Assembly: GCF_029910535.1 (NCBI RefSeq)
Contig: NZ_CP069362.1
Span: 1,984,001 to 2,048,000 of the forward strand
DNA: 64,000 nucleotides
DNA from: Marinitoga aeolica
GTDB lineage: Bacteria; Thermotogota; Thermotogae; Petrotogales; Petrotogaceae
Reading direction: 5' to 3'
Made by a program: the position numbers and the translations under genes. The notes beneath the pieces were generated by a model that saw only the letters and a program-made list of their open reading frames with translations, did no database searches and was not told the origin of the DNA. This document shows, piece after piece, positions 8,084 through 16,287 of the stretch; within the stretch, counting starts at the first letter, position 1; each line of letters begins with the position of its first letter.

Positions 8084-8725
8084 TTAACCTCCAATAGTTT
8101 TTAACCATCTAAAATAGACTAAACATCCTTTAGAATAGGATATTTCAACAATATTATTAATAGTCTCATTACTTATTCCAATAGGATTATCAAAATATAA
8201 TGTTCCATTTTTCAAAGTGTATTTAAAACCTTCAAAATAAATTCCTTCAGTTTTTTCTGCTAATGAAAAAATAGACCATGTTTCACCAATTTCTACATTT
8301 TTTTCAAAAATTTTTGGGATTTTTTGTATCTCTAAAAATTTTTCTGAAAAAATAATATTTGAATTATATTTTTTTAGCAATAACAATGCCCCTAAAATAT
8401 GATCTATTCTATTCCCTAAAAAGCCAGAAATAAATATATTGTCGGCGTTTTTTTCAATAGAAAATTCAATTGCAAGATCGATATCTGTAAAATCTTTTTC
8501 AGGCCTATATTTTATTATCTCAACATCGTTAGATTCTGCCCATTCAATAGATTTTTGAGATGCTGAATCCAGATCTCCAATTAAATAATCTGGCTCTATA
8601 TCGAGTTTTCTGTATAATTCTATTCCTTTATCAACAGCAATTAAAATATCAGAATTATCAATAATGTTTTTATAAAAATTTAAAGGGCTTTTTGTTTCTC
8701 CACCTGATACTATAAACACTCTCAT
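8084..8725 (-). CDS. thiN: thiamine pyrophosphokinase
   Basis: Transfers pyrophosphate from ATP to thiamine. The 213-aa product has the ThiN/TPK pattern: VSGGE near the start, IAVDKGIELYRKL, PDYLIGDLDSAS, KDFTDIDLAIEF and GFLGNRIDHILGAL. The start is ATG 8725; AAGGATGG lies 9 bases upstream. An in-frame ATG at 8737 would overlap rpoN but lacks a site. The rpoN stop and this ATG are separated by a single base, implying coupling. No thiamine riboswitch is visible. Confidence 0.9.
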   Translation of the reverse strand: MRVFIVSGGETKSPLNFYKNIIDNSDILIAVDKGIELYRKLDIEPDYLIGDLDSASQKSIEWAESNDVEIIKYRPEKDFTDIDLAIEFSIEKNADNIFISGFLGNRIDHILGALLLLKKYNSNIIFSEKFLEIQKIPKIFEKNVEIGETWSIFSLAEKTEGIYFEGFKYTLKNGTLYFDNPIGISNETINNIVEISYSKGCLVYFRWLKTIGG

Positions 8726-8726
8726 T

Positions 8727-9821
8727 TTAATTACCATCCTTTTTTATTTGGTTTTTATACTTATTTACTGTTCTTCTGGAAATTTTTATGTTCAATTTTT
8801 CTTCTATTAATTTTGATAATTTATTATCAGATATGTCCATGTGTTCTTTTATGAATTTAATAATAATATCTTTCTCATTTTTTTGAGAATCTTTAGTATT
8901 AAATATACTGGAAAATGGTAATATTGTTTTTTTTAGATTGACAAAATATTTTGATGATACGCTTCTGCTAACAGTAGATGGGGAGAGGTTAAGAATTTTT
9001 GCTACAGTTCTTATACCGAGTCTTTTGGGATTTATACCGGTTTCCAGAAAGGTTTTATTTTCTTTTACTATTAATTCAGCCAGCTTATTTAAATATTCTT
9101 TTCTTTTTTTTAATGCATTTTTTAATATATATAATTTTTCCATTTCTTTCTCTATATACTTTTTTAAGTTTTTTTCTTTTACTGATTTTAAGTTTTTTAA
9201 ATAAACTTCATCAATTTCTGGAATTCTTGGAGTATTAATTTCCCATTTTATATTTTCTCCTTTTTTAAAAAATACAATATCTGGTTTCGAATTTATATAT
9301 ACAATATTTTCGTTAGTCTCTAAACTGGAAAGAGGCATTCCATTTTCTCCCTCTTTTTCCCTAATTTTCAAAGCTTTTTCAAGTGATTCCTCGGCAAAAC
9401 CGGAAGGTCCAAGATTTTTAAGCGTTTCTATGAGTAAATCATAATCTTTTTTTTGTAATTTATATTTTTTTATGAATTCTTTTTTTGAAATGGTTAATAT
9501 ACCATTATTATCAAGATAATTAAATAAAGTTTCAGCTATTATTTCAAGTTCATCTGGAATAATAGCAAGAAATATAGGTTTTATTTCCTCTAAAAAACTC
9601 CTTTTATATGCAGTTGTTTCTAAAATATAATCCATGTAATCTAAGCTATACAAATTTAAATTTTCATCTTCAAACTTTAAAAAAACATTTTCTAAAATGA
9701 AATTGTTTATTTCATTATCAAGCTTATTTAATGGCATTTGAACAATATTTAATGCCTGAATTTGTTTTTGAGTTAATAATTGTTTTTGTTTTAATTGTTG
9801 AAGAAGTTTCCTTTTAATCAT
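8727..9821 (-). CDS. rpoN: RNA polymerase sigma-54 factor, compact form
   Basis: The 364-aa protein has a Gln/Leu-rich activator-interaction region at residues 1-45 (QKQLLTQKQIQALNIVQM), a middle core-binding region, and a DNA-binding helix-turn-helix (GIRTVAKILNLSPSTVSRSV). The RpoN box is SRRTVNKYKN near the C-terminus, against the usual ARRTVAKYRE. Most RpoN proteins are 400-480 aa; this one is short, with an abbreviated region II. It overlaps nnrDE by 8 bases and abuts thiN. No enhancer-binding activator is present in the window, so its regulon cannot be read here. Confidence 0.9.
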   Translation of the reverse strand: MIKRKLLQQLKQKQLLTQKQIQALNIVQMPLNKLDNEINNFILENVFLKFEDENLNLYSLDYMDYILETTAYKRSFLEEIKPIFLAIIPDELEIIAETLFNYLDNNGILTISKKEFIKKYKLQKKDYDLLIETLKNLGPSGFAEESLEKALKIREKEGENGMPLSSLETNENIVYINSKPDIVFFKKGENIKWEINTPRIPEIDEVYLKNLKSVKEKNLKKYIEKEMEKLYILKNALKKRKEYLNKLAELIVKENKTFLETGINPKRLGIRTVAKILNLSPSTVSRSVSSKYFVNLKKTILPFSSIFNTKDSQKNEKDIIIKFIKEHMDISDNKLSKLIEEKLNIKISRRTVNKYKNQIKKDGN

Positions 9822-11313
9822 TCATAACCTCCAATAATGCTCTATATAAATTTTTAGCAATATCAAGAGGTGTAGAATAATATTCAGATTTTTCAGAGCT
9901 AACTATTTCAGCAGTTCTTCCCGATAAATAAGAAGCTATAATACTCGCCTTCATAACATCTAATCCCTGAGCTATTAGCCCGGCTATTATTCCAGTTAAT
10001 AAATCTCCGCTACCACCTTTTGATAAAGCAGTGTTGCCAGTAATATTGAAATATGTTTTTTCACCATTTGTGATTATGGTTGTGGCATCTTTAAATACAA
10101 TAGTTGCTTTTTTATTTTTGGCAAAATATTCAGTATATTCATAATTTTGCCTTATTTCTATTTCGTCTGTCCTTACGATTCTTTGCATTTCTCCTACATG
10201 TGGAGTTAAAACAATATTTTTTCGTAATGTTAATGCATCGACAGCATATAATGCATCTGCGTCTACGACAATAGGTCCTTTAGAATTTTCAACAACTCCC
10301 CTTACAAATTGCATAGTTTCATTAGAACGTCCTAATCCAGGGCCTATAACTATTACAGAAGCTTTTTTTATATTTTTTGATATTACATCAATATCTCTTA
10401 ATGAAAACTTATCTTTATTCAGTGATTTGTATATTATTCCTGGTTCATGTTCTAAAACAGATGAAGATAAAGAACATGGAGTTATCAATCTGACCAAACC
10501 AGCACCAATTTTTTGAGCACCGATAGCAGATAACACAGAAGCACCAGGGAACTCAGCAGAACCTGCAAGGATTAAAACATTACCGAAATCATACTTTTGC
10601 GAAAACTTAGGTCTTTTGGGTAAAAGCTTTTTTATCATATCGCGGGTTACTAGTTCTCTATGAGAAATGCTAAATAATTTTTTTGGAAAAGAAAGTGGAG
10701 CCACAATTATTGAACCGGAATATTCCCTTCCAGGAAAGAAGATATGTCCAAGTTTATAGCTTCCAAAAGTTATAGTTTTATCTGCTTTTATAGCATTTCC
10801 GAATACTTTTCCAGTATTGGCATCTATTCCTGAAGGTATATCTATAGAAATTATTTTCCCACGTTTTTTAGAATTAATTATATTGATTATTTCCAACATT
10901 TCTTTTTTTAGTTCTCCTTTTAATCCAATTCCTATTAAACCGTCAACTATACAATCTGCTACGCTTACATGATTTTTAAAATCATCATTAATTTCAATAA
11001 AATTATCAAATCCAAATTTTTTTATGGTTTTTAATTGTTTTTTAAATAATTCACTTTGATTTTTGCCTATAATAGCAATTTTTATATTTTTATATCCTTC
11101 ATTATATAATAACCTTGCGGTAGCTAATCCATCTCCACCATTATTTCCTGTTCCTAAGACAAATAAAAAATGTGTATTTTTATTAAAATTCTTTGTAATC
11201 TCATTATAGATTGAAATAGCAGCTTGTTCCATTAAAACTTCTGAAGTGATCCCATATTCTTTTGATGTAGAGTCATCAATTTTTTTCATTTCATCAGCAG
11301 TTAATATATGCAT
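9814..11313 (-). CDS. nnr: bifunctional NAD(P)H-hydrate epimerase / ADP-dependent dehydratase
   Basis: Repairs hydrated NADH and NADPH. The 499-aa fusion has an N-terminal YjeF_N epimerase (MEQAAISIYNEI, GTGNNGGDGLATARLL, VDGLIGIGL) and a C-terminal ribokinase-like dehydratase (LAGSAEFPGA, VIGPGLGRS, VDADAL, LTPHVGEM, GGSGDLLTGIIAGL). This architecture matches T. maritima TM0922 and E. coli NnrDE. AAAGGAGGC precedes ATG 11313. It heads the minus-strand operon nnr-rpoN-thiN-corA, divergent from the regulator at 11421 with about 107 bases between. Confidence 0.95.
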   Translation of the reverse strand: MHILTADEMKKIDDSTSKEYGITSEVLMEQAAISIYNEITKNFNKNTHFLFVLGTGNNGGDGLATARLLYNEGYKNIKIAIIGKNQSELFKKQLKTIKKFGFDNFIEINDDFKNHVSVADCIVDGLIGIGLKGELKKEMLEIINIINSKKRGKIISIDIPSGIDANTGKVFGNAIKADKTITFGSYKLGHIFFPGREYSGSIIVAPLSFPKKLFSISHRELVTRDMIKKLLPKRPKFSQKYDFGNVLILAGSAEFPGASVLSAIGAQKIGAGLVRLITPCSLSSSVLEHEPGIIYKSLNKDKFSLRDIDVISKNIKKASVIVIGPGLGRSNETMQFVRGVVENSKGPIVVDADALYAVDALTLRKNIVLTPHVGEMQRIVRTDEIEIRQNYEYTEYFAKNKKATIVFKDATTIITNGEKTYFNITGNTALSKGGSGDLLTGIIAGLIAQGLDVMKASIIASYLSGRTAEIVSSEKSEYYSTPLDIAKNLYRALLEVMND

Positions 11314-11374
11314 ATAAATGCCTCCTTTTAATAATCTAATTTTATTTTATCACATTTAATATTAATAAAGAAAT

Positions 11375-11403
11375 TTGACAAAATTAATCAAAAAATATAT
11401 AAT
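11375..11403 (+). promoter_or_regulatory. promoter of the Crp/Fnr-type regulator
   Basis: TTGACA (11375-11380), 17-base spacer, TATAAT (11398-11403). The expected start near 11410 leaves almost no leader before ATG 11421. No GTAAC-type palindrome is seen here, so autoregulation is not indicated. Confidence 0.75.
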
Positions 11404-11420
11404 TATTTTGAGGTGATAAT

Positions 11421-12092
11421 ATGCATCCGTTAGGGACAATATTTTCAAAAATGATAATTTTTAGAAAGCTAAAAATAGGTGAAATAGAAAATTTATTAGA
11501 TAAAAATATATTAATTATAAAAGAATATGAAAAAAATGAAATAATAAAAACAAGAGGAGAAGAAATAAAAGAAGTAATGTTATTATTAAAAGGGATAATC
11601 AAAACTGAAATGACAGAAATAGATGGTAAAGTTATTCAGATAGAAGAAATAGAAGCACCAAATATTCTAGCGTTAGGTGCAACCTTTTCAAAAAGTCCAA
11701 ATCTTCCTGTTGATATTATTACAGAAGAGAAATGTCTTATTGGATATATTCAAAAAGAAAAAATATATGAACTTGCTATGGAAAATAAAGAGTTTTTAAT
11801 AGAATTGATAGAGCATTTAGGTACAAAGTTTAATTTTATCTCTCAAAAATTATGGTTTATAACATTAAATAATTTGAAAGATAAAATACTATTTTATTTA
11901 CATGAAAAAATAAAAAAAAACGATGATGAAAATGTAATAATATTAGACCATTCTATAGAACAACTCTCTCATTTGTTTGGAGTTACAAGACCAGCGCTTT
12001 CTCGAGCATTTTCTCGATTAGAAAGTGAAGGTATAATAAAAAAAGAAGGAAATAAAGTGTATATATTAAATACAAAGTATTTTCAAAAATAA
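11421..12092 (+). CDS. Crp/Fnr-family transcriptional regulator, HcpR-like
   Basis: The 223-aa product has a cyclic-nucleotide-binding-like beta barrel (residues ~15-115), a long dimerisation helix, and a C-terminal winged helix with SIEQLSHLFGVTRPALSRAF as recognition region. There is a single Cys, so it cannot carry an Fnr-type [4Fe-4S] cluster. HcpR regulators, which control hcp genes in many anaerobes, also lack such a cluster and are thought to sense NO through haem. It sits immediately upstream of a hemerythrin-hcp operon whose promoter has a matching palindrome. HcpR assignment is inferred from context and fold, not sequence search. Confidence 0.8.
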   Translation: MHPLGTIFSKMIIFRKLKIGEIENLLDKNILIIKEYEKNEIIKTRGEEIKEVMLLLKGIIKTEMTEIDGKVIQIEEIEAPNILALGATFSKSPNLPVDIITEEKCLIGYIQKEKIYELAMENKEFLIELIEHLGTKFNFISQKLWFITLNNLKDKILFYLHEKIKKNDDENVIILDHSIEQLSHLFGVTRPALSRAFSRLESEGIIKKEGNKVYILNTKYFQK

Positions 12093-12213
12093 GTTTACTT
12101 ATACGGGAAAATCTAATCTTCAAAGTTGACCTGTTCCATTGGAGTTTTCATTCATTTTATTTTTGAATTTCAGTTATATATCTGGTTTCATTCATATTTT
12201 TTCAGTAGTATGG

Positions 12214-12237
12214 CTCCCTTGAAAAAGGGAGTTTTTT
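12214..12237 (+). terminator. terminator after the regulator gene
   Basis: Stem CTCCCTT / AAGGGAG (12214-12220, 12225-12231) with GAAA loop and TTTTTT. The 120 bases between the regulator stop and this hairpin hold two TTCATTCAT strings but no ORF or other structure that I can interpret. Confidence 0.8.
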
Positions 12238-12290
12238 ATTTTTACCAAAAGATTAGTTGTTTATGAAGTTTAGATTAAATTTTTTGGAGC

Positions 12291-12332
12291 GTAACATAGG
12301 TTACAGATAAATTGGATAAAAAAAGTTATAAT
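12291..12332 (+). promoter_or_regulatory. activator operator and promoter of the hemerythrin-hcp operon
   Basis: Perfect inverted repeat GTAAC-ATAG-GTTAC (12291-12304) and TATAAT at 12327-12332, with no good -35 hexamer. A start near 12339 puts the palindrome centre (12297.5) about 41.5 bases upstream, the standard class II position for Crp/Fnr activators. From memory, HcpR sites in clostridia and Thermotogales have this GTAAC-N4-GTTAC form. Confidence 0.75.
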
Positions 12333-12377
12333 TAATATGTAAAATAAAAATAAAAATTTCACAAAGTTGGTGATATT

Positions 12378-13574
12378 ATGAGTGAATTATTTAATAAAAA
12401 AGAATATTTGAAGAATTTGATAAAAAGAGCAAACAAAGAAAAAGATAATGAAGAATTGAAAAAAGAATTACAAAAAACCATAAAAGAATTATCAGCAGAA
12501 GATGTAGCTTTAGTAGAGCAGGATTTAATGGATAATGAAGGGATAACGATTGATCAAATTCAATCTGTTTGTGATGTGCACTTGGAGTTATTTAAAGAGT
12601 ATATAGATAAAGAAAAAATTGATGTAGAGCCATGGCATCCTATATATATTTTAATGAAAGAACATGAGTTTATTATAAAAACGACAGAAAAAATAAGAGA
12701 TATAGCAAAAGATGTACTAAATAAAAAATCTGTTCAGGAAGCATTTCCGTTATTTATGAAACTAAGTATATATTTGGATGATCTGATGGCAGCAGAAAAT
12801 TATTTTTTAAAGGAAGAAAATGTTTTATTCCCTTATATTGAAAAACACGGTATAACTAAACCACCTGCTGTAATGTGGAAAGAGCATGATCAGGTGCGTG
12901 AGATAAGAAAAGAGATAATAGCTATTAAAGAAAACAAAGATTTTGAAAAAGCAAAAAATAAATTTTATAATTTAACTTTACAATTACAGGAATTTTTTAT
13001 GAATCATGTACATAAAGAACATTCGGTATTATTTCCAACTGCTTTAAAATTAATTAGTGATGAAGAATGGATAAATATCAGACATCAATTTGACGAAATA
13101 GGATATTGTGGTTTTGATCCAGAACCAATGAATTCAGAAAAAAAAGAAGTAGAAGAAATTATTAAAGGGAAAATAAAATTACCTAGTGGAGAATTAACAA
13201 TAGAACAATTAAAGTTTATGCTTAATACTTTACCTATTGATATTACTTTTGTAGATGCAAATGATGAAGTAAAGTATTTTAGTGAATCAAAAGAAAGAAT
13301 TTTTGTTAGAAGTAGAGCAATAATAGGAAGAAAAGTTCAAAATTGTCATCCACAAAAAAGTATAGATATAGTTAATAAAATAGTAGATGATTTTAAGTCT
13401 GGTAAAAGAGATCATGCGGATTTTTGGCTAAAATTAGGGGAAAAGTACATATATATAAGATATTTTGCTGTGAGGAATGAAGAAGGAAAATATTTAGGTA
13501 CTTTAGAAGTTACTCAAGATATAAAACCAATTCAGGAAATTACAGGAGAAAAAAGGATTTATGATGAATATTAA
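12378..13574 (+). CDS. DUF438/hemerythrin/PAS-domain protein
   Basis: The 398-aa protein has three parts. An N-terminal helical DUF438 region (residues ~1-85) is followed by a hemerythrin HHE domain (~90-240). Its iron ligands appear in HPIYILMKEHE, ENVLFPYIEKHG, WKEHDQV and HVHKEHSVLFP. A C-terminal PAS-like domain (~265-390) includes VDANDEVKYFSESKE. Hemerythrins bind O2 or NO at a di-iron site and the PAS domain may sense a ligand. Sharing an operon with hcp behind an HcpR-type operator suggests a role in NO or oxygen protection. No output domain such as a kinase is present. Confidence 0.85.
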   Translation: MSELFNKKEYLKNLIKRANKEKDNEELKKELQKTIKELSAEDVALVEQDLMDNEGITIDQIQSVCDVHLELFKEYIDKEKIDVEPWHPIYILMKEHEFIIKTTEKIRDIAKDVLNKKSVQEAFPLFMKLSIYLDDLMAAENYFLKEENVLFPYIEKHGITKPPAVMWKEHDQVREIRKEIIAIKENKDFEKAKNKFYNLTLQLQEFFMNHVHKEHSVLFPTALKLISDEEWINIRHQFDEIGYCGFDPEPMNSEKKEVEEIIKGKIKLPSGELTIEQLKFMLNTLPIDITFVDANDEVKYFSESKERIFVRSRAIIGRKVQNCHPQKSIDIVNKIVDDFKSGKRDHADFWLKLGEKYIYIRYFAVRNEEGKYLGTLEVTQDIKPIQEITGEKRIYDEY

Positions 13575-13596
13575 TAAAATTATGGAGGTGTAGAAT

Positions 13597-15264
13597 ATGG
13601 GTATGTTTTGTTATCAATGTTCAGAAGCAGCAAGAGGTGTGGGATGTGACACTATAGGTGTTTGTGGAAAAACTCCAGAAGTAGCTACATTACAAGATAT
13701 GTTAATATGGCTTACTAAAGGATTATCATATTGGACATTAAAAGCAAAAGAATATGGTGTAAAAGATGATGAAGCTAATTTATATGTTGCTGAAGCTCTG
13801 TTTAGTACAATAACAAATGTAAATTTTTCTGTTGAAAGAATGGTGGAATTTATTGAAAGAGCTATAGAATTAAGAGATAGAGTAAAACACAAATTTTTAG
13901 ATGCATATGTGGCTAAAGAAGGAAAACCATTTGATGAAAAAGTTCCAGAAGCAGCTGAATGGTATAAACCGGGAGGGGCAGAAGTATATGAATTAAAAGG
14001 AATGGAAGTTGGAGTATTTCTTGATAAAAATGAAGATATAAGATCATTGAAGCAATTGTTAATATATGGTTTAAAAGGTATTGCAGCATATACAGATCAT
14101 GCATATGTTTTAAAATATGCAAATGATGATATATTATATTTCATTCAAAAAGGATTAGTAGAAACATTAAGAGATGATATTACTGTAGATGAACTAATAA
14201 ACTTAACTATGGAAGCTGGTAAATATGCAGTAGAAGCAATGGCATTATTGGATAAAGCGAATACTTCAACATACGGAAATCCGGAAATTACAGAAGTATA
14301 TACAGGAACATATAATGCACCTGGAATATTAGTAAGTGGTCATGATTTACTTGATTTAGAGGAATTATTAAAACAAACAGAAGGCACAGGCATTATGGTT
14401 TATACACATGGTGAAATGTTACCAGCAAATGCATATCCAGAATTAAAGAAATATAAACATTTAGCTGGAAATTTTGGAAGTGCATGGTGGAAGCAAGATA
14501 AAGAATTTGAAGAATTTGGTGGAGCAATATTAATGACAACAAATTGTTTAGTTCCTCCAAAGGAATCATATAAAGATAGAGTATTCACAACAGGGTTAGT
14601 TGGATTTGATAAATTAACTCATATTCCAAATAGAACAGATGGAAAACCAAAAGATTTTTCACCAGTAATTAAGAAAGCGTTAGAATTAGGTCCTATTCCT
14701 GAAAGAGAAGGTAAAAAATTAGTTATAGGTTTTGCACATGAACAAGTATCTCAAGTAGCAGATAAAGTTATTGAAGCAGTAAAATCAGGTGCAATAAAAA
14801 AATTCTTTGTAATGGCAGGTTGTGATGGTAGACATAAAGAAAGAGAATATTATACAGAATTTGCAGCAAAACTTCCGAAAGATAATGTTATTTTAACAGC
14901 TGGTTGTGCAAAATATAGATATAATAAATTGGATTTAGGAGATATTGGAGGAATTCCAAGGGTATTAGACGCTGGTCAATGTAATGACTCTTATTCATTA
15001 GTAGTTACAGCATTAAAATTAAAAGAAGCATTTGGATTGGACGATATAAATGAATTACCAATTGAATATAATATTGCATGGTATGAACAAAAAGCAGTAG
15101 CAGTATTATTAGCATTATTGTATTTAGGTGTAAAAGGAATAAAATTAGGTCCAAAACTTCCAGCATTTGTTTCACCAAACGTATTAAAAGTATTAGTAGA
15201 TAATTTTGGAATTAATCCAATTACAACAGTAGAAAAAGATTTAGAATTTTTCTTAAGTAAATAA
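13597..15264 (+). CDS. hcp: hybrid-cluster protein (hydroxylamine reductase)
   Basis: A 555-aa class I Hcp. The N-terminal cysteines 5, 8, 17 and 23 give CX2CX8CX5C, the [4Fe-4S] arrangement of Desulfovibrio Hcp. Downstream hybrid-cluster blocks include [34 protein letters not shown] and [10 protein letters not shown]. The family reduces hydroxylamine in vitro and is thought to act as an NO reductase or nitrosylase during nitrosative stress. TGGAGGTG precedes ATG 13597. It follows the hemerythrin gene by 22 bases and ends in a strong terminator. Confidence 0.96.
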   Translation: MGMFCYQCSEAARGVGCDTIGVCGKTPEVATLQDMLIWLTKGLSYWTLKAKEYGVKDDEANLYVAEALFSTITNVNFSVERMVEFIERAIELRDRVKHKFLDAYVAKEGKPFDEKVPEAAEWYKPGGAEVYELKGMEVGVFLDKNEDIRSLKQLLIYGLKGIAAYTDHAYVLKYANDDILYFIQKGLVETLRDDITVDELINLTMEAGKYAVEAMALLDKANTSTYGNPEITEVYTGTYNAPGILVSGHDLLDLEELLKQTEGTGIMVYTHGEMLPANAYPELKKYKHLAGNFGSAWWKQDKEFEEFGGAILMTTNCLVPPKESYKDRVFTTGLVGFDKLTHIPNRTDGKPKDFSPVIKKALELGPIPEREGKKLVIGFAHEQVSQVADKVIEAVKSGAIKKFFVMAGCDGRHKEREYYTEFAAKLPKDNVILTAGCAKYRYNKLDLGDIGGIPRVLDAGQCNDSYSLVVTALKLKEAFGLDDINELPIEYNIAWYEQKAVAVLLALLYLGVKGIKLGPKLPAFVSPNVLKVLVDNFGINPITTVEKDLEFFLSK

Positions 15265-15270
15265 TATTAA

Positions 15271-15310
15271 TAATCCCCTCTGTTTCTTAGAGGGGATTAT
15301 TATTTTTTCT
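15271..15310 (+). terminator. terminator of hcp
   Basis: Perfect 11-bp stem (15271-15281 with 15289-15299, TAATCCCCTCT and its complement), 7-base loop, followed by TATTATTTTTT. Confidence 0.9.
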
Positions 15311-15444
15311 TTACGAAGAAGAAATGGTGTCAGATATATTATTCCTATTATTTCTCTTTTTCTTACTGAAAAATCCACACCTTTTATTGCTTCAGTTCTA
15401 CTATGATATTGCTTTTTTACTCCTTTAAATTTTATTATTTCCAT
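15310..15444 (-). pseudogene. relic of an ABC transporter ATPase N-terminus
   Basis: Minus-strand translation from ATG 15444 reads MEIIKFKGVKKQYHS, then AIKGVDFSVRKREIIGII, the standard first two strands of an ABC ATPase. It breaks off exactly where the Walker A loop (GPNGAGKTT) should begin; the following residues are unrelated and run into the hcp terminator. GAGGAGAGG lies before the ATG. The ORF is open to 15253, but only the first ~40 codons look like protein. It reads in frame with the SPASM relic upstream. It must be non-functional as an ATPase. Confidence 0.65.
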
Positions 15445-15752
15445 ATATATCCTCTCCTCACATTCTTCTGTTTTTCCAAGATGCAGTTTCCAATATTTAT
15501 CTATTTTATTTTCTAAAAATATTTCTTTAAAAACATTTTCATTTTTTGAAACATCACCAATTATTTCATTTTCAATTTAAGGACAGGGCAATATTTTTCC
15601 TTCTGCATTCAATGTTATGGTTCTATTCAAAAACGGATGGTAATAATAATTATTTCAGAAAGTTTCAGGTGACACTCATTATTAATACATGATAACAATC
15701 GACTTTGTTCAATAATATCGTTATATATATCGCGAATTTTTAATTTATTGAA
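15445..15752 (-). pseudogene. relic of a radical SAM/SPASM peptide maturase
   Basis: The minus strand can be read through a frameshift and one stop as a SPASM-domain C-terminus. Around 15752-15655 it reads KIRDIYNDIIEQSRLLSCIN. In a second frame around 15640-15575 it reads NRTITLNAEGKILPCP, then TAA, then IENEIIGDVSK, with later KYWKLHLGKTEECEE ending at the ABC relic. The pattern of N-x-I-T-L-N-x-x-G-K-I-x-P-C-P, GD, YW and C-x-x-C-E matches SPASM domains of RiPP-modifying enzymes. One T for A change would restore CPKIENE. No intact radical SAM core or precursor peptide remains. Confidence 0.6.
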
Positions 15753-15998
15753 TTATAATAATACTTCATAAAGTATACAATTTTTTATTAGATTAGTGTT
15801 AATTGAAATAAAGAGAATATTTTTACTTATCAATTTATGTTAATTTTATCAAAAAAAAGAAATAAATCAATAAAGTTAACGTAAATCTCTGATAAATTTT
15901 TATTTGCTAAAATTTAATAAATTTACATATTTATAATATCGCTTGATACATTTTTATTGTTAATTTTTTATTATTTATCAGTTTAATTATATTTTTGG
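15753..15998. other. gene-free AT-rich stretch
   Basis: Very AT-rich sequence between the two relics. I see no ORF, repeat or convincing promoter. Presumably further decayed remains of the same inserted or duplicated DNA. Confidence 0.5.
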
Positions 15999-16088
15999 TT
16001 CGATGAAAAAATAAAAGAGTTACCTCATATGATTAAAATTTACACATTTATTTCACCAAATGTATTAAAAGTATCAAAAGAAAAATAA
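15999..16088 (+). pseudogene. fragment resembling the Hcp C-terminus
   Basis: Translation from 15999 reads FDEKIKELPHMIKIY then TFISPNVLKV, ending at TAA 16086-16088. The intact hcp has [10 protein letters not shown] and, 34 residues later, [13 protein letters not shown] identity in the second block is about 28 of 34 bases. A shortened, decayed copy of the hcp 3' end is the simplest reading. Being short, chance or convergent similarity cannot be excluded. Confidence 0.45.
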
Positions 16089-16287
16089 TTGATTCTTAGC
16101 AAAAAATAAATATTATTTTTTGTTATTATAGTTTATAATATTCAATTATTATTAAATATAATCCTTTTTTTCTAATTTTTAAAAAATATTTTCCGATTAT
16201 TATATTTTTAAAAGTACATTACAAATAGTATAATCCAAAGTGTAATTGGGTGGGGATTAATTTATATTTTAGGGAGGTATGGACAAA
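16089..16287. other. AT-rich upstream region of the amylase gene
   Basis: Holds a TATAAT at 16229-16234 without a good -35, about 50 bases before the amylase start, and a G-rich string at 16248-16256. No ORF. Confidence 0.4.

Noticed and set aside
8938-9238. Two hydrophobic + strand ORFs (88 and 79 aa)
   Set aside because: They lie antisense to rpoN; the Phe/Leu-rich products are the complement of Lys/Glu-rich codons, and neither has a ribosome site.
12093-12213. CRISPR-like or repeat element (two TTCATTCAT strings)
   Set aside because: Only two short AT-rich copies, no regular spacing and no cas genes.
13913-14122. Minus ORF of 69 aa rich in His and Leu
   Set aside because: Antisense shadow of hcp without a start site or conserved feature.
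15253-15444. 63-aa ORF as an intact small protein
   Set aside because: Only the first ~40 codons resemble a protein (ABC ATPase start); the rest is the complement of the hcp terminator, so it is treated as a relic.
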